The notes beneath the pieces were generated by a model, which saw only the letters and a program-made list of their open reading frames with translations, was not told the DNA's origin and did not search any database. This document shows positions 7,420 to 16,172 of a stretch of 64,000 bases of DNA, piece after piece. Each line of letters opens with the position of its first letter. Within the stretch, counting starts at the first letter, position 1. A program made the position numbers and the translations under genes. This DNA comes from Pseudovibrio japonicus (GTDB lineage: Bacteria; Pseudomonadota; Alphaproteobacteria; Rhizobiales; Stappiaceae). The stretch is taken from the NCBI RefSeq assembly GCF_014651595.1, contig NZ_BMXE01000005.1:1-64000 (forward strand), read 5' to 3'.

Positions 7420-8628
7420 TTAATGTACCAGTGCTTGGTCCAGGTGTTTCAGGGCTTTGATGAGGAGGCCCTGGAGGATGAAGTCTTCGTCCCATGGGAG
7501 GACTTCCAGATTAACTGAGTCCAGCAGCGGGGCGAGCAGGCCGCTTTCCAGGCCTTTGTTCATGCCGTGTTTGAACAGGTCATAGGCCTGCATTGCCTTG
7601 CCGGTGAGGATGATGCGGCTTGGGTCTAGCAGTGAGATTGTACGGGCGAGGCTGACGCCCAGTGCAAAGCCCGCGTCGGTAAAGACCTTTTGCGCCTGAG
7701 CATCGCCCATGCGGGCGCGGGCTCGCAGATCCTGAATGTATTCAGGCCCGTAGTACATGGCGGAGGGGGCGGTCTCTTTGGGCAGCCTTTGTGCTTCGCG
7801 ATAAAGTGCGTAGTCGGCGATGTAGGCCTCCAGACAGCCTTTATTGCCGCATCTGCAGGCCGCGCCGTCTGGTGTGTACGGGGAGTGGCCGTATTCGGCA
7901 GCAGCTCCGGTTTCACCGCGATAAAGTGCATCCTTGATGAAGATACCCATGCCGACGCCACGGTCGATATAGACTATGACGAAGTTGCCGCTGTACTTCT
8001 CAGAGTCCTGCCGGTGCAGGGCCTCTGCGATCATGTTGGTGTCGTTGTACAGCGTGCAGGCGATGCCGAGGGTTTTGGAAAGCTTGGCGGTGAGTTCCAC
8101 TTGCCGCTCTACAATGGTTGGCGACCAGATGATGGACCCGTTGTGTTTGCCGACAATGCCCTGGGTTGCCACGGTGATTTCCATGACGCTACGTGCGCGG
8201 CGGGGCTCGGCTTTCATCAGCTCTTTGATTTCTCGGGCGAGCAGGGCGATGAAGGCATCTCCTCCCATATCGGAGGATTCCACCATGAATTTGGCTTCGG
8301 CGTGCTGATGGCCGGTGTAGTCCATCATAGCAAGAGAGACGCGGTCCAGCGATATCTTTACGGTGATGACGTGGGCGACATCGTCCCGCAAACGCAGGTA
8401 AGTGCGTGGACGGCCGCGTGTGGTGTTATCCGAATTGGGCTGTTCTTCCACCTCTGCAATCAGGCCGCGATCCTTGAGATCTCCCGTAATGGAGGTGACG
8501 GCGGCAAGGGAAAGACCTGTGAGACGACCAAGCTCAACCCGCGCCAGACTGATATGACGCCGCAACGTGGACAATACCACGAACCGGTTTTGGCGACGAA
8601 CCTGCTCTCTACTGGCTTTTTCGATCAT
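7420..8628 (-). CDS. ROK-family transcriptional regulator (NagC/XylR-like)
   Basis: 402 residues. The N-terminal winged helix spans residues 10-65 (LSTLRRHISLARVELGRLTGLS is its helix-turn-helix). It is followed by an actin-like sugar-kinase fold with the ROK zinc motif CRCGNKGCLEAY and the phosphate loop IYIDRGVGMGIF. Proteins of this type sense a sugar or phosphosugar and repress uptake genes. The MFS gene directly upstream on the same strand is a plausible target. The kinase-type DxGxT loop is altered to DRGVG, in line with a regulator rather than a kinase. Confidence 0.87.
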   Translation of the reverse strand: MIEKASREQVRRQNRFVVLSTLRRHISLARVELGRLTGLSLAAVTSITGDLKDRGLIAEVEEQPNSDNTTRGRPRTYLRLRDDVAHVITVKISLDRVSLAMMDYTGHQHAEAKFMVESSDMGGDAFIALLAREIKELMKAEPRRARSVMEITVATQGIVGKHNGSIIWSPTIVERQVELTAKLSKTLGIACTLYNDTNMIAEALHRQDSEKYSGNFVIVYIDRGVGMGIFIKDALYRGETGAAAEYGHSPYTPDGAACRCGNKGCLEAYIADYALYREAQRLPKETAPSAMYYGPEYIQDLRARARMGDAQAQKVFTDAGFALGVSLARTISLLDPSRIILTGKAMQAYDLFKHGMNKGLESGLLAPLLDSVNLEVLPWDEDFILQGLLIKALKHLDQALVH

Positions 8629-8772
8629 TCGCGTACTGGCCTGCGATTCGCATTAATGCGCATTCATATATGTGTGCAGATAAACATAAGTTTCTGAGGG
8701 TGCTCAAATAAAGGGAGTAACCGTATAAATCAATGTTTTCACCTGAAAGTTGCGGTGCCCTAGCCGTCAGTA

Positions 8773-10011
8773 TTAGCTGATTTGTGGGGTGGCGGTGCCA
8801 TCATCCTCATTTTTTTGAGCTGGCAAAGTTTCTGGCATGAGGAAAAGGTACATGCTGCCGCCGATGAGAGCCAGAATGGCGAGGGTGATAAAGGCGGGCG
8901 AATAGCCGAAGAACTGGACGATCTCCTCGGCCATCAGATTGGAGGCGGCAGACCCAATGCCGACCACGGCTGCAAGAGCACCTTGCACCAGATTGAAGCG
9001 GCCTGTGCCGCGGGTCAGGTCTGCGGCGATGAGCAGGATAATCACGCCGAAGATGCCGTTGGCGATGCCATCCAGAGACTGGATAGAGATCAGGATGACG
9101 GGGTCCTCAAACCACATGAAGAGTATACCGCGGATGGGCAGAATGAAGAAGGCGAGCAAGAAGAGTGGTTTGCGGCCCCAGCTATCAGCTTTGGCAGCGC
9201 AGAGGATGGACATGAGGGTCATCCAGAACTGCGCGACAATGATACAGGCTGATGCAAACGCAATGCCGATGTTGACGTTGGAGTTGACCGACAGCTTTTG
9301 CCCGACTAGTGGCAGCATGGCGGCGTTGGCAAAGTGGAACATGAACACGCACATGACGAGCGTAAGCAAGCGTTTGTCTGCCAGAATGGTGCCGATGGTG
9401 GAGGGTGCATCGCCGTCATTGGGGTTGTGATGCAGACCGCCACGGGCAGTCTCGTGGTTGATGGCCGAGCCGCTGACCATTCCAATGCTGACAGCCATGC
9501 CCAAGGCCATGATCGCCACCAGCCAGAACACGCCTTCTGCCGAGATCCACAGTGCCAGACCAATGCCCAGAAGGGCGGCGAACACATTGCCGGTGTGGTT
9601 GGCAGCCTGATTGGCGCCCATTTGCACCGTAAAGTGCTCCGGCCCTGCAATGCCAAGGGTTATGGCGGCGATACAGGGGCCGACAAAGGCCACGGCCACG
9701 CCCATGAAGATCTGCGCAATGTAGATGACCACCGGAAATTGCGGAAAGAGCAGGATTGATATGGTTGCGCAGCCAATGAGCAAGGCGCAGGAGGCGAGGA
9801 GCAGGCGTTTTTTGCGGGTGCTGTCGATAAAGGCGCCTGCAGGGGTTTGCAGTGCGACCGTTGTCAGCGAGCCGATGGCCAGTGCCAGACCGATGCTGCC
9901 GGGAGACCAGTGCAGGCCGGTGAGCAGGTAGATTGCCAGATAGGGCCCGATTCCACCAACGACATCGCCAGCGAAAAAGTTGGTCGATAGCATTGCCCTG
10001 TTGAGTTTCAT
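8773..10011 (-). CDS. MFS transporter
   Basis: About 412 residues with 12 predicted membrane segments. The loop 2-3 motif reads PAGAFIDSTRKKRLLL, a variant of the MFS G-x3-D-x2-G-R-R-x3 signature. A central loop of polar residues separates the halves (residues about 185-205). Substrate unknown. The open frame extends to 10074, but the methionine at 10011 begins MKLNRAMLSTNFFAGDVVGG, a better family start. The gene lies 144 nt upstream of the ROK regulator and 128 nt from the divergent permease gene. Confidence 0.85.
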   Translation of the reverse strand: MKLNRAMLSTNFFAGDVVGGIGPYLAIYLLTGLHWSPGSIGLALAIGSLTTVALQTPAGAFIDSTRKKRLLLASCALLIGCATISILLFPQFPVVIYIAQIFMGVAVAFVGPCIAAITLGIAGPEHFTVQMGANQAANHTGNVFAALLGIGLALWISAEGVFWLVAIMALGMAVSIGMVSGSAINHETARGGLHHNPNDGDAPSTIGTILADKRLLTLVMCVFMFHFANAAMLPLVGQKLSVNSNVNIGIAFASACIIVAQFWMTLMSILCAAKADSWGRKPLFLLAFFILPIRGILFMWFEDPVILISIQSLDGIANGIFGVIILLIAADLTRGTGRFNLVQGALAAVVGIGSAASNLMAEEIVQFFGYSPAFITLAILALIGGSMYLFLMPETLPAQKNEDDGTATPQIS

Positions 10012-10139
10012 GAAGACCCTGACTGTTGTGCTGTCTGCGGCGAGAATAGGTGAGAGTTCTCTCCAAGCCCCCAAAGATTTCCCTCGATTGCGGGCCCCTT
10101 GATTAAGCTGCTGTCAAACCACGGCGGCTACGGTGAGGC

Positions 10140-11411
10140 ATGTCGGTCTCTCTTGGCGTTTCCGCGCTTATCTTTTTGGGCATTGCTGTTCGCCAGTGGC
10201 TTCCACCCATGGTGCGGATTTGGCACATAATGCTCGCGGGGGCGATTGTGTTGCTGCTGTTGGGCGAAATTACGCCAGTTGCTGCGCTTCAGGCTGTCGA
10301 CTGGCATCTGATTATCTATTTGTTTGCTGTGTTCAGCATCGCTTCCTCGCTGTATGACACCGGCCTTTCTCAGGAAATTGCGGATCTGTTGTTGAAGCGG
10401 GTCAATGCGGGCGCGGTGCTATTATGGTTTATTGTGGCTTCTGCGATTTGCGCAGCGGTGCTGACCAATGATGCCGCGGCAGTGATTGGTGTGCCGATTG
10501 CGATTATTCTAAGCCGGGCTTTCAAGTGGAAGCTGACGGTGGTTCTGGTGGCGCTGTGCGCGGCGGTGACGGTTGGTTCCATGGTGTCGCCGGTTGGCAA
10601 CCCGCAGAACATTCTGGTGGTGAATGCTGCGGACTTCCCCAATATGCTGGCGACCTTCATCGTTTGGGCACTGGTGCCCGGTGTGATTTGCCTTGTGGCG
10701 GTGTTCTTCCGTTTCCACTCATTGGTGAAGAAGAATGGATCGGACGAGAGTGCGCTGGTTTCGAAGGAAGTGGAGAAACAGGCAGAAACGGTTGAGGTGA
10801 GCCGGAGGCAGTGGCCTGCGATTGTCTCCGTTGTGCTGCTGGTGGGCATTATCACCGGTGATAGTTTGGGCCGGACGTACTTCCACCTTGGCCCGCTGTC
10901 GTTTGGCTGGGTGGGGCTGGTTTCCTGTTTGCCGATTTATCTGGCGGGGGATGAGCGCCTGCGGGTTTTTCGTGAGGTGGACTGGCCGACGCTGATCTTC
11001 TTTGTGGCTATGTTCATCGTCACCGGATCACTTTACGCTTCTGGCTCCCTGCAATACCTGCTTGGCCCGTTACAAGGTGAACTGACTGATTTGACTGTGA
11101 CTGCGCTGGTGAGTTTCTGGGCCAGTCAGCTGTTTTCCAACGTGCCTGTGGTGGAGCTTTACCTGAAGCTGGTGGATGGAGCGGGAACAACGGGCACCTT
11201 CATGATGCTCTCCACCATCTCCACCGTGGCCGGCAACCTGTTCATCATCTCCGCCGCCAGCAACGTCATCGTGGTGCAGCAGGCCGAAAAATTCGGTGCC
11301 ACCCCTTTCACCTTCTGGCAATTCTGCTGGTGGATGCTGCCGATTACGGTGTTCTGCGTGGTGGTGAGTTATGGTTGGATCGTGGGGCTGACGATGCTGG
11401 GTTTGGGGTGA
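10140..11411 (+). CDS. SLC13/ArsB-type (ion transporter superfamily) permease
   Basis: 423 residues, about 11 hydrophobic segments. Each half carries a re-entrant signature: AAVLTNDAAAVIGVPIAI with SMVSPVGNPQNILV in the first, and ASQLFSNVPVVELYLKL with ISAASNVIVVQQA in the second. The TND and GNPQNI/SASNV pairs are features of the ArsB/NhaD/SLC13 group, which move arsenite, Na+/H+ or dicarboxylates. The substrate cannot be decided. It is divergent from the MFS gene and precedes the AT-rich islet. Confidence 0.82.
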   Translation: MSVSLGVSALIFLGIAVRQWLPPMVRIWHIMLAGAIVLLLLGEITPVAALQAVDWHLIIYLFAVFSIASSLYDTGLSQEIADLLLKRVNAGAVLLWFIVASAICAAVLTNDAAAVIGVPIAIILSRAFKWKLTVVLVALCAAVTVGSMVSPVGNPQNILVVNAADFPNMLATFIVWALVPGVICLVAVFFRFHSLVKKNGSDESALVSKEVEKQAETVEVSRRQWPAIVSVVLLVGIITGDSLGRTYFHLGPLSFGWVGLVSCLPIYLAGDERLRVFREVDWPTLIFFVAMFIVTGSLYASGSLQYLLGPLQGELTDLTVTALVSFWASQLFSNVPVVELYLKLVDGAGTTGTFMMLSTISTVAGNLFIISAASNVIVVQQAEKFGATPFTFWQFCWWMLPITVFCVVVSYGWIVGLTMLGLG

Positions 11412-11577
11412 GGGAGTGTGTTGTTAATTGCTTAGCGAACAAAGTCTTTGTTCACTGCACGTGCGAGAAATTAATGCTATGTATTCTAGTATCAGATGCA
11501 AAGTGCCGAATGCAGATCTCTGCTGTGTTTAAGGCCAAACAACGAAAATTTCGGAAATGACCATTTAATACAATATA

Positions 11578-11656
11578 TTGAATACACACGAGGTTTCAGA
11601 CTTTTAACCTGAAGCTCGTAGGTCTAAGTCCTACTCCGCAACCAAAACGTATTCAA
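11578..11656 (+). other. tRNA-like element resembling the 3' half of tRNA-fMet with a UUU anticodon
   Basis: Bases 11597-11644 align with the 3' 49 nt of the tRNA-fMet at 445-521, about three quarters identical by hand, both ending CCGCAACCA. The anticodon loop reads CTTTTAA instead of CTCATAA. The T stem changed at two positions on both strands (GCAAG/CTTGC to GTAGG/CCTAC), so pairing is kept. There is no 5' half with a matching acceptor strand. Instead TTGAATAC (11578-11585) and GTATTCAA (11649-11656) form a perfect 8-bp outer stem, and CGAG/CTCG (11589, 11615) extends the anticodon-like hairpin. It may be a remnant of integration or a structured RNA. Confidence 0.6.
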
Positions 11657-11826
11657 AAAAGAATGAGCAAATAATATATGCGGCGATGTATTAAAACATA
11701 AATTCTGTGGGGGGCTGAAATTTTACATTTCACCTATTGGTTGCAGGCATTACCTTCGAAATGAACTACTTTAATCAGCTCGTTTCGTTTTACTTGCTGC
11801 TGACTTTTTGCCCATTGGATAAATAT

Positions 11827-13206
11827 ATGCGTATCTTACGTTTTATCGGTCGTAAAATTAATGGTTACATAAATCTAGATATTAACTTTAATAGTGACCT
11901 CACTTTCATTACCGGGATCAACGGAAGCGGAAAGACCACTGCGCTAAATTGCATGACTGCTCTACTCATGCCGCGTTTAAATTATCTTGTTGGTCAGCAA
12001 TTTGAACAGATCTCAGTTTGGATCGAGCATGAAGGTAAAGAGCTCCAGATTTCTGCGGTTAAGGAAAATCGGGTAACTGAACTGACATGCTCTGCTTTCG
12101 ATAGCTCTATAAAATTGCATGATAAGCAGTATGAAGAATACTTTGCGGATGGATTAGAGGATGAGGAGATCGAGAGACAGAGAACGTTTGAATTTCGTTA
12201 TAAAAATAAAGATATAATGCGCTTTATTCATAGTTTGCCAACGCCAATGTTTCTGGGGCTAGATCGGCGCATGATCAGCTCTGGCAACCAAGTAAATCCA
12301 GATAGGAAATATGTTAGAAGACAGCGCTATCTTGAATCTCGATTAATGAAAAAACGTCGAAATATTTTCGGGAAAGCCCCAGAGCAGGGTCTGACTGAGG
12401 CCTTATATTTTCTGCAAGAGAATTATCGCATCCGTGAGCGAAAAGTGGCCGATCTGGAAAACTCCTTAAGAAAAGATTTAATTTCAGAGTTGGTGAAATT
12501 TGCACCTATTTCGCTACACGACTCCATGAAAAAGCCGAACAAGAAAGAGTTGCAATCTTTTGATGACGCAAAACAGAACATTTTGCGGCTACCTAGTCTA
12601 TTAGGGATCTCGGATTCTTTGACAATCGAATTAGATGCGTATTTCTCTTATTTAGATGATAGAGCGGAAAAGCTAAATCCCAGCAAAACAAGGAATACTG
12701 GGTTAGTAAGCCCTGATTCCCCTGATTTCGAAGCGCAAATAGAGTGGTCCTATAACAAAGCCCATTTTAATAAACTGATATCGATTTCTGACGTCATTAC
12801 GGAGTATAATAAATCATTAAATGATATTAGCCGTGATACGGATGATTTTGTTTCTTCAATTAATATGTTTTTCGAAGATAGCGGTAAAGAGCTAATAGTA
12901 AGCAGCTTTGGTGAAGCTACTTTTCGTGTTTTTGGTGAGAACGTCGAGCGTGAGCTCCATACTTTGTCTTCCGGTGAGATGCAGTTATTTGTTATATTAA
13001 CGCATTTACACTTTAATCCTGAAGCTAATAAAGTAAATGTACTTATAATTGATGAGCCAGAACTATCACTTCATATCGAGTGGCAGGAAAAATTCGTAGA
13101 TGGTGTTATCAAGGCCAACAATAATGTTCAATTGATAATGGCAACCCACTCCCCATCAATAATCCTCGAAAAGACTAATTATTGCAGAGATATTTCCGTT
13201 CAATGA
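11827..13206 (+). CDS. AAA/ABC-type ATPase, PARIS AriA-like
   Basis: 459 residues. The N terminus reads like OLD/RecF-type ATPases: a beta-rich segment, then Walker A GINGSGKTT (30-38). A charged, helical middle follows (about 150-350). The C-terminal half has signature LSSGEMQL (about 380-387), Walker B VLIIDEPELSLH with D409/E410, and a switch region MATHSPSII. This AAA_15/AAA_21 layout, plus a DUF4435 partner in the next frame, is that of AriA of the PARIS anti-phage system, which forms the sensing scaffold. ATG 11827 is chosen because upstream codons are not family-like. The gene is AT-rich compared with its surroundings. An OLD-like ATPase of another defence system is the alternative. 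Confidence 0.8.
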   Translation: MRILRFIGRKINGYINLDINFNSDLTFITGINGSGKTTALNCMTALLMPRLNYLVGQQFEQISVWIEHEGKELQISAVKENRVTELTCSAFDSSIKLHDKQYEEYFADGLEDEEIERQRTFEFRYKNKDIMRFIHSLPTPMFLGLDRRMISSGNQVNPDRKYVRRQRYLESRLMKKRRNIFGKAPEQGLTEALYFLQENYRIRERKVADLENSLRKDLISELVKFAPISLHDSMKKPNKKELQSFDDAKQNILRLPSLLGISDSLTIELDAYFSYLDDRAEKLNPSKTRNTGLVSPDSPDFEAQIEWSYNKAHFNKLISISDVITEYNKSLNDISRDTDDFVSSINMFFEDSGKELIVSSFGEATFRVFGENVERELHTLSSGEMQLFVILTHLHFNPEANKVNVLIIDEPELSLHIEWQEKFVDGVIKANNNVQLIMATHSPSIILEKTNYCRDISVQ

Positions 13207-14054
13207 ATACCACACTTAGATACTCTCCGCGTGCGGCTGGTGCGGTCGCATATTTCAAGAGAAGAAATAACGACATTGATATTTTTGTAGAAGACAAGGC
13301 TGCTCCCAATCTCTGGGTTAAAATGCTCAATAATTTCTTGCCTGAAGGGACTAAGTTGGAATCTGTGACACCTTTAGGAGGGCGTAAAGAAGTAATTGAA
13401 GCCTGCAAATTAGATCAGGATGTTTCAGAACGGAGAGCGTTATATTTGATTGATGCCGATTTCGACTTGCTGCATGGTAAACCGAAAAAGAAATTAAAGA
13501 AGTTGTATCGTTTACGGTCGTATTGTGTTGAGAATTATCTACTGAACGAGGACTCCATTCTTTCTGCGGCGACCACTTTTGATGATGCAGCCACAGTTCA
13601 AGAAGCGAAGCAACGGCTTGGCTTTTCTGAATGGGTTCGTGAAAACAATAATCCGCTTCGAATGCTGTTTGTGTGTTATGCTGTTGCGAACAAGCTTGAT
13701 GAGAGCATTGCAACAATAAAATTAAGTGTTCATCCGCTGTTTAGAGATTGCCGGGTTAGTTTATGTCCGCAAAAGACGTTCGTAAGGGTCTTAAGCATTT
13801 ACCGTACTCTAAGAGCACAGTTTGACCGGTCGGTGATAGAGACGATAAAAGCTGAAGTAGAAGAGCGTTTTGATCGTCTAGGATTGTTGGCCGTGGTTTC
13901 AGGGAAGGATTACCTTTTCCCAGCGTTCAGAAACCAGTTTAAAAGTCAATTTGGCTTAACGGTAAAAGATGATGTTTTCAAAGTAATGTTGGCTGATAAA
14001 TCTGGATGTCAGATTGATCCCTATCTGAAACGAAGATTGACGCAGATACTGTAA
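13203..14054 (+). CDS. DUF4435 TOPRIM protein, PARIS AriB-like effector
   Basis: 283 residues. TOPRIM-type features occur in order: DIFVEDK with E30, LGGRKEV (58-64), ALYLIDADFD with D84/D86/D88, and the DUF4435 block RSYCVENYLL (105-114). In PARIS, AriB is held by AriA and released when a phage trigger is sensed; it is reported to be a nuclease acting on tRNA-Lys. The acidic residues expected for metal-dependent cleavage are present. Its ATG overlaps the ariA-like stop as ATGA, so the two are translationally coupled. It shares the AT-rich composition of its partner. Confidence 0.82.
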   Translation: MNTTLRYSPRAAGAVAYFKRRNNDIDIFVEDKAAPNLWVKMLNNFLPEGTKLESVTPLGGRKEVIEACKLDQDVSERRALYLIDADFDLLHGKPKKKLKKLYRLRSYCVENYLLNEDSILSAATTFDDAATVQEAKQRLGFSEWVRENNNPLRMLFVCYAVANKLDESIATIKLSVHPLFRDCRVSLCPQKTFVRVLSIYRTLRAQFDRSVIETIKAEVEERFDRLGLLAVVSGKDYLFPAFRNQFKSQFGLTVKDDVFKVMLADKSGCQIDPYLKRRLTQIL

Positions 14055-14273
14055 TATTTGATTTACATACTTCCATGCGCCCATTGGTACTTTTTGCCCT
14101 CATGTCTACGTAAGCATGGATATAATAGCGTTTATACCTTGTGAAGCAGCTGCTTATGTCGGTTTATCGTTTCACTCGTTCTACGACACTTGGGAGCTGG
14201 CAAGTATGAAGATCGGCTCCTCCAACCCTTGACTGATTTCTGACCATTGTTGCTTGACCCACTCCCAAAACAC
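14055..14273. other. Intergenic right flank of the AT-rich islet
   Basis: About 220 bp with no convincing ORF or repeat. AT content falls back toward the chromosomal level near 14200. No direct repeat matching the left flank was found by eye. Confidence 0.4.
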
Positions 14274-14314
14274 AAAAAGCCCGAAAGCGTCCCCCCACGC
14301 TATCGGGCTTTTTT
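14274..14314. terminator. Terminator between ariB-like gene and hppD (probably bidirectional)
   Basis: AAAAAGCCCGAAAGCG and CGCTATCGGGCTTTTTT pair almost fully around a CCCCCA-type loop. A-run and T-run on opposite sides allow it to stop transcripts from either strand. It lies 22 nt after the hppD stop. Confidence 0.87.
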
Positions 14315-14335
14315 CAGCAGTGCGGGTACTGCTGG

Positions 14336-15448
14336 TTATTCGGCGGCGTTTTGTTTGATGACGCCGCGTTGGATTTGGTCTTCTTCTATGCTTTCGAAGA
14401 GGGCGCGGAAGTTGCCTTCGCCGAAGCCTTCGTCGCCTTTGCGTTGGATGAACTCGAAGAAGATTGGGCCGATGACGGTTTTGGAGAAGATCTGTAGCAG
14501 GATCTTGGTCATGCCGCCGCCGATGACGCCTTCGCCATCAATGAGGATGCCGTGTTTGGCCATGCGGTCGAGCGGCTCGGTGTGGCCGTGCACGCGCTCG
14601 GCGCTGCGGTCGTAGTAGGTTTGTGGTGGGCCGGGCATGAACTTGAGGCCATCGTCTGCCAACTTGTCGGTGGCGTCGTAGATATCATCAGTGCCAACGG
14701 CAATGTGCTGGATGCCTTCGCCTCTGTACTTCTTCAGGTACTCTTCGATCTGGCTGGTGTCGTCCTTGGACTCGTTCAGCGGGATGCGGATTTTGCCACA
14801 GGGTGAGGTGATCGCGCGGCTGACGAGGCCAGTGATGCGGCCATCAATGTCGAAGAAGTGGATCTGCTTGAAGTTGAAGAGCTCGCGGTAGAACGCCCAC
14901 CACTTGTCCATATTGCCGCGATAGACGTTATGGGTCAGGTGGTCGAGGTAATAGAAACTCTTGCCAGCTGGCTTTGCGTCTGCTTCTCCCAGCCAGTCGA
15001 ATTCCTGAGAATATGCGGAGCCTTTGTCGCCGTACTTGTCGATGAAGTAGAGCAGGGAGCCGCCGATGCCCATGATGGCAGGGGCATTGAGGGTTTTGTC
15101 GGTGCCGGTGTACGGTTCTGCGCCGCAGCTCACGGCATGTTCAAATGCGTGCTGCGCATCAACAACGCGCCATGCCATGGATGGTGCACACGGGCCGTGC
15201 TCGTCGATGAAGCGGGAGGCGAAGCTGTTTGGCTCTGCGTTGAGGATGTAGTTCACGTCGCCCTGACGGTAGACCGTGATGTTCTTGCTCTTGTGTTTTG
15301 CGACAGGAGTAAAGCCCATGCGGCGGAAGAGGATATCCAGCTTTTCCGGCTCGGGATGTGCGAACTCAACGAACTCGAAACCGTCGGTGCCAGCGGGGTT
15401 TTCTTTTGTGATTTCAGCTGGTCCTGCATCGTGCGGAAATGGGCCCAT
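14336..15448 (-). CDS. hppD: 4-hydroxyphenylpyruvate dioxygenase
   Basis: 370 residues, two VOC domains. The enzyme converts 4-hydroxyphenylpyruvate to homogentisate in tyrosine breakdown. The iron ligands are visible: His in LDHLTHNVYRG, His in GIQHIAVGT and Glu in GPIFFEFIQRKGD. The C-terminal GFGEGNFRALFESIE is the conserved tail that closes the active site. GAGGAGGA 6 nt upstream selects the ATG at 15448 rather than an upstream start. It is divergent from an Lrp-type regulator, with a palindrome between them. The homogentisate dioxygenase gene is not in view. Confidence 0.96.
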   Translation of the reverse strand: MGPFPHDAGPAEITKENPAGTDGFEFVEFAHPEPEKLDILFRRMGFTPVAKHKSKNITVYRQGDVNYILNAEPNSFASRFIDEHGPCAPSMAWRVVDAQHAFEHAVSCGAEPYTGTDKTLNAPAIMGIGGSLLYFIDKYGDKGSAYSQEFDWLGEADAKPAGKSFYYLDHLTHNVYRGNMDKWWAFYRELFNFKQIHFFDIDGRITGLVSRAITSPCGKIRIPLNESKDDTSQIEEYLKKYRGEGIQHIAVGTDDIYDATDKLADDGLKFMPGPPQTYYDRSAERVHGHTEPLDRMAKHGILIDGEGVIGGGMTKILLQIFSKTVIGPIFFEFIQRKGDEGFGEGNFRALFESIEEDQIQRGVIKQNAAE

Positions 15449-15543
15449 TTGTTCCTCCTCAAACAAGGCGATTTCAGTTTAGAGTTATTCTGAAATATCT
15501 GTGATGCGACAGGTTTGCATTCTTACGTGAAATCACGCAGTAT

Positions 15544-15560
15544 ACGCACAAATTGTGCGT
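15544..15560. promoter_or_regulatory. Palindromic operator between hppD and the Lrp-type regulator
   Basis: ACGCACAA-A-TTGTGCGT is a perfect 17-bp dyad lying 24 nt before the regulator's ATG and about 95 nt before hppD. Lrp/AsnC dimers bind such 15-17 bp palindromes and often control themselves and the divergent gene. Confidence 0.7.
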
Positions 15561-15583
15561 CATATATAGATTTGGTGCGAGAT

Positions 15584-16051
15584 ATGATTGATCTTGATCA
15601 GTTTGACCTTAAGTTGCTTGCAGCGCTTCAGGAGGATGCCAGCCAGACCAATCAGGAGCTGGGGGAGGTGATTCACCTGTCGGCCTCTCAGGTTTCGCGA
15701 CGGCGAACGCGGTTGGAGCAGGAGCGGGTGATCCGCCGGTACAAGGCTGATCTGTCGCCGGAATATCTGGGGCTGGATGTGATGGCGTTTGTGGGGGTGG
15801 CGCTCGCCACGCACAACAAGGAGAACGCCAAGCTGTTTCGGGATTTGGTGCGCACCATCCCCAGCGTGCAGGAGGCCTACGCCATGACGGGGGACATGGA
15901 TTACATGCTCAAGATCAGGGTGAAGGATTTGAAAGCGCTGGGTGAGGTGATCAATAACGAGTTGCTGCCGCACGAGGCGGTGCAGAATGTGCGCAGCTCC
16001 ATCTCCATGGAGACGCTGCGTGATGATAATCATCTGCCTTTAGGTGGGTGA
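15584..16051 (+). CDS. Lrp/AsnC-family transcriptional regulator, likely controls hppD
   Basis: 155 residues. The N-terminal helix-turn-helix is NQELGEVIHLSASQVSRRR, the first residues IDLDQFDLKLLAALQEDA are the usual family opening, and the C-terminal RAM domain carries AYAMTGDMDYMLKIRVKD, the effector-binding turn. Lrp-type proteins beside hppD commonly respond to aromatic amino acids or their keto acids and regulate tyrosine breakdown; that is inferred from position. The ATG at 15584 follows GGTGCGAG; an upstream start at 15515 would place the operator inside the gene. Confidence 0.88.
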   Translation: MIDLDQFDLKLLAALQEDASQTNQELGEVIHLSASQVSRRRTRLEQERVIRRYKADLSPEYLGLDVMAFVGVALATHNKENAKLFRDLVRTIPSVQEAYAMTGDMDYMLKIRVKDLKALGEVINNELLPHEAVQNVRSSISMETLRDDNHLPLGG

Positions 16052-16172
16052 ACATTACAGTTTTGTTAGGTTGCAATTTTGCAGGCAGGGGCATCTTGAC
16101 GTGGAATCCCCAGCTTCCCATCTCCATATGAGCTTGGCGTGAAACGTCAGGATCAACGAGATAGGATTATCG

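Noticed and set aside
11597-11644. Complete tRNA gene in the islet
   Set aside because: Only the anticodon and T arms plus the 3' end are present. No 5' acceptor strand or D arm pairs with it, so it is reported as a tRNA-like element only.
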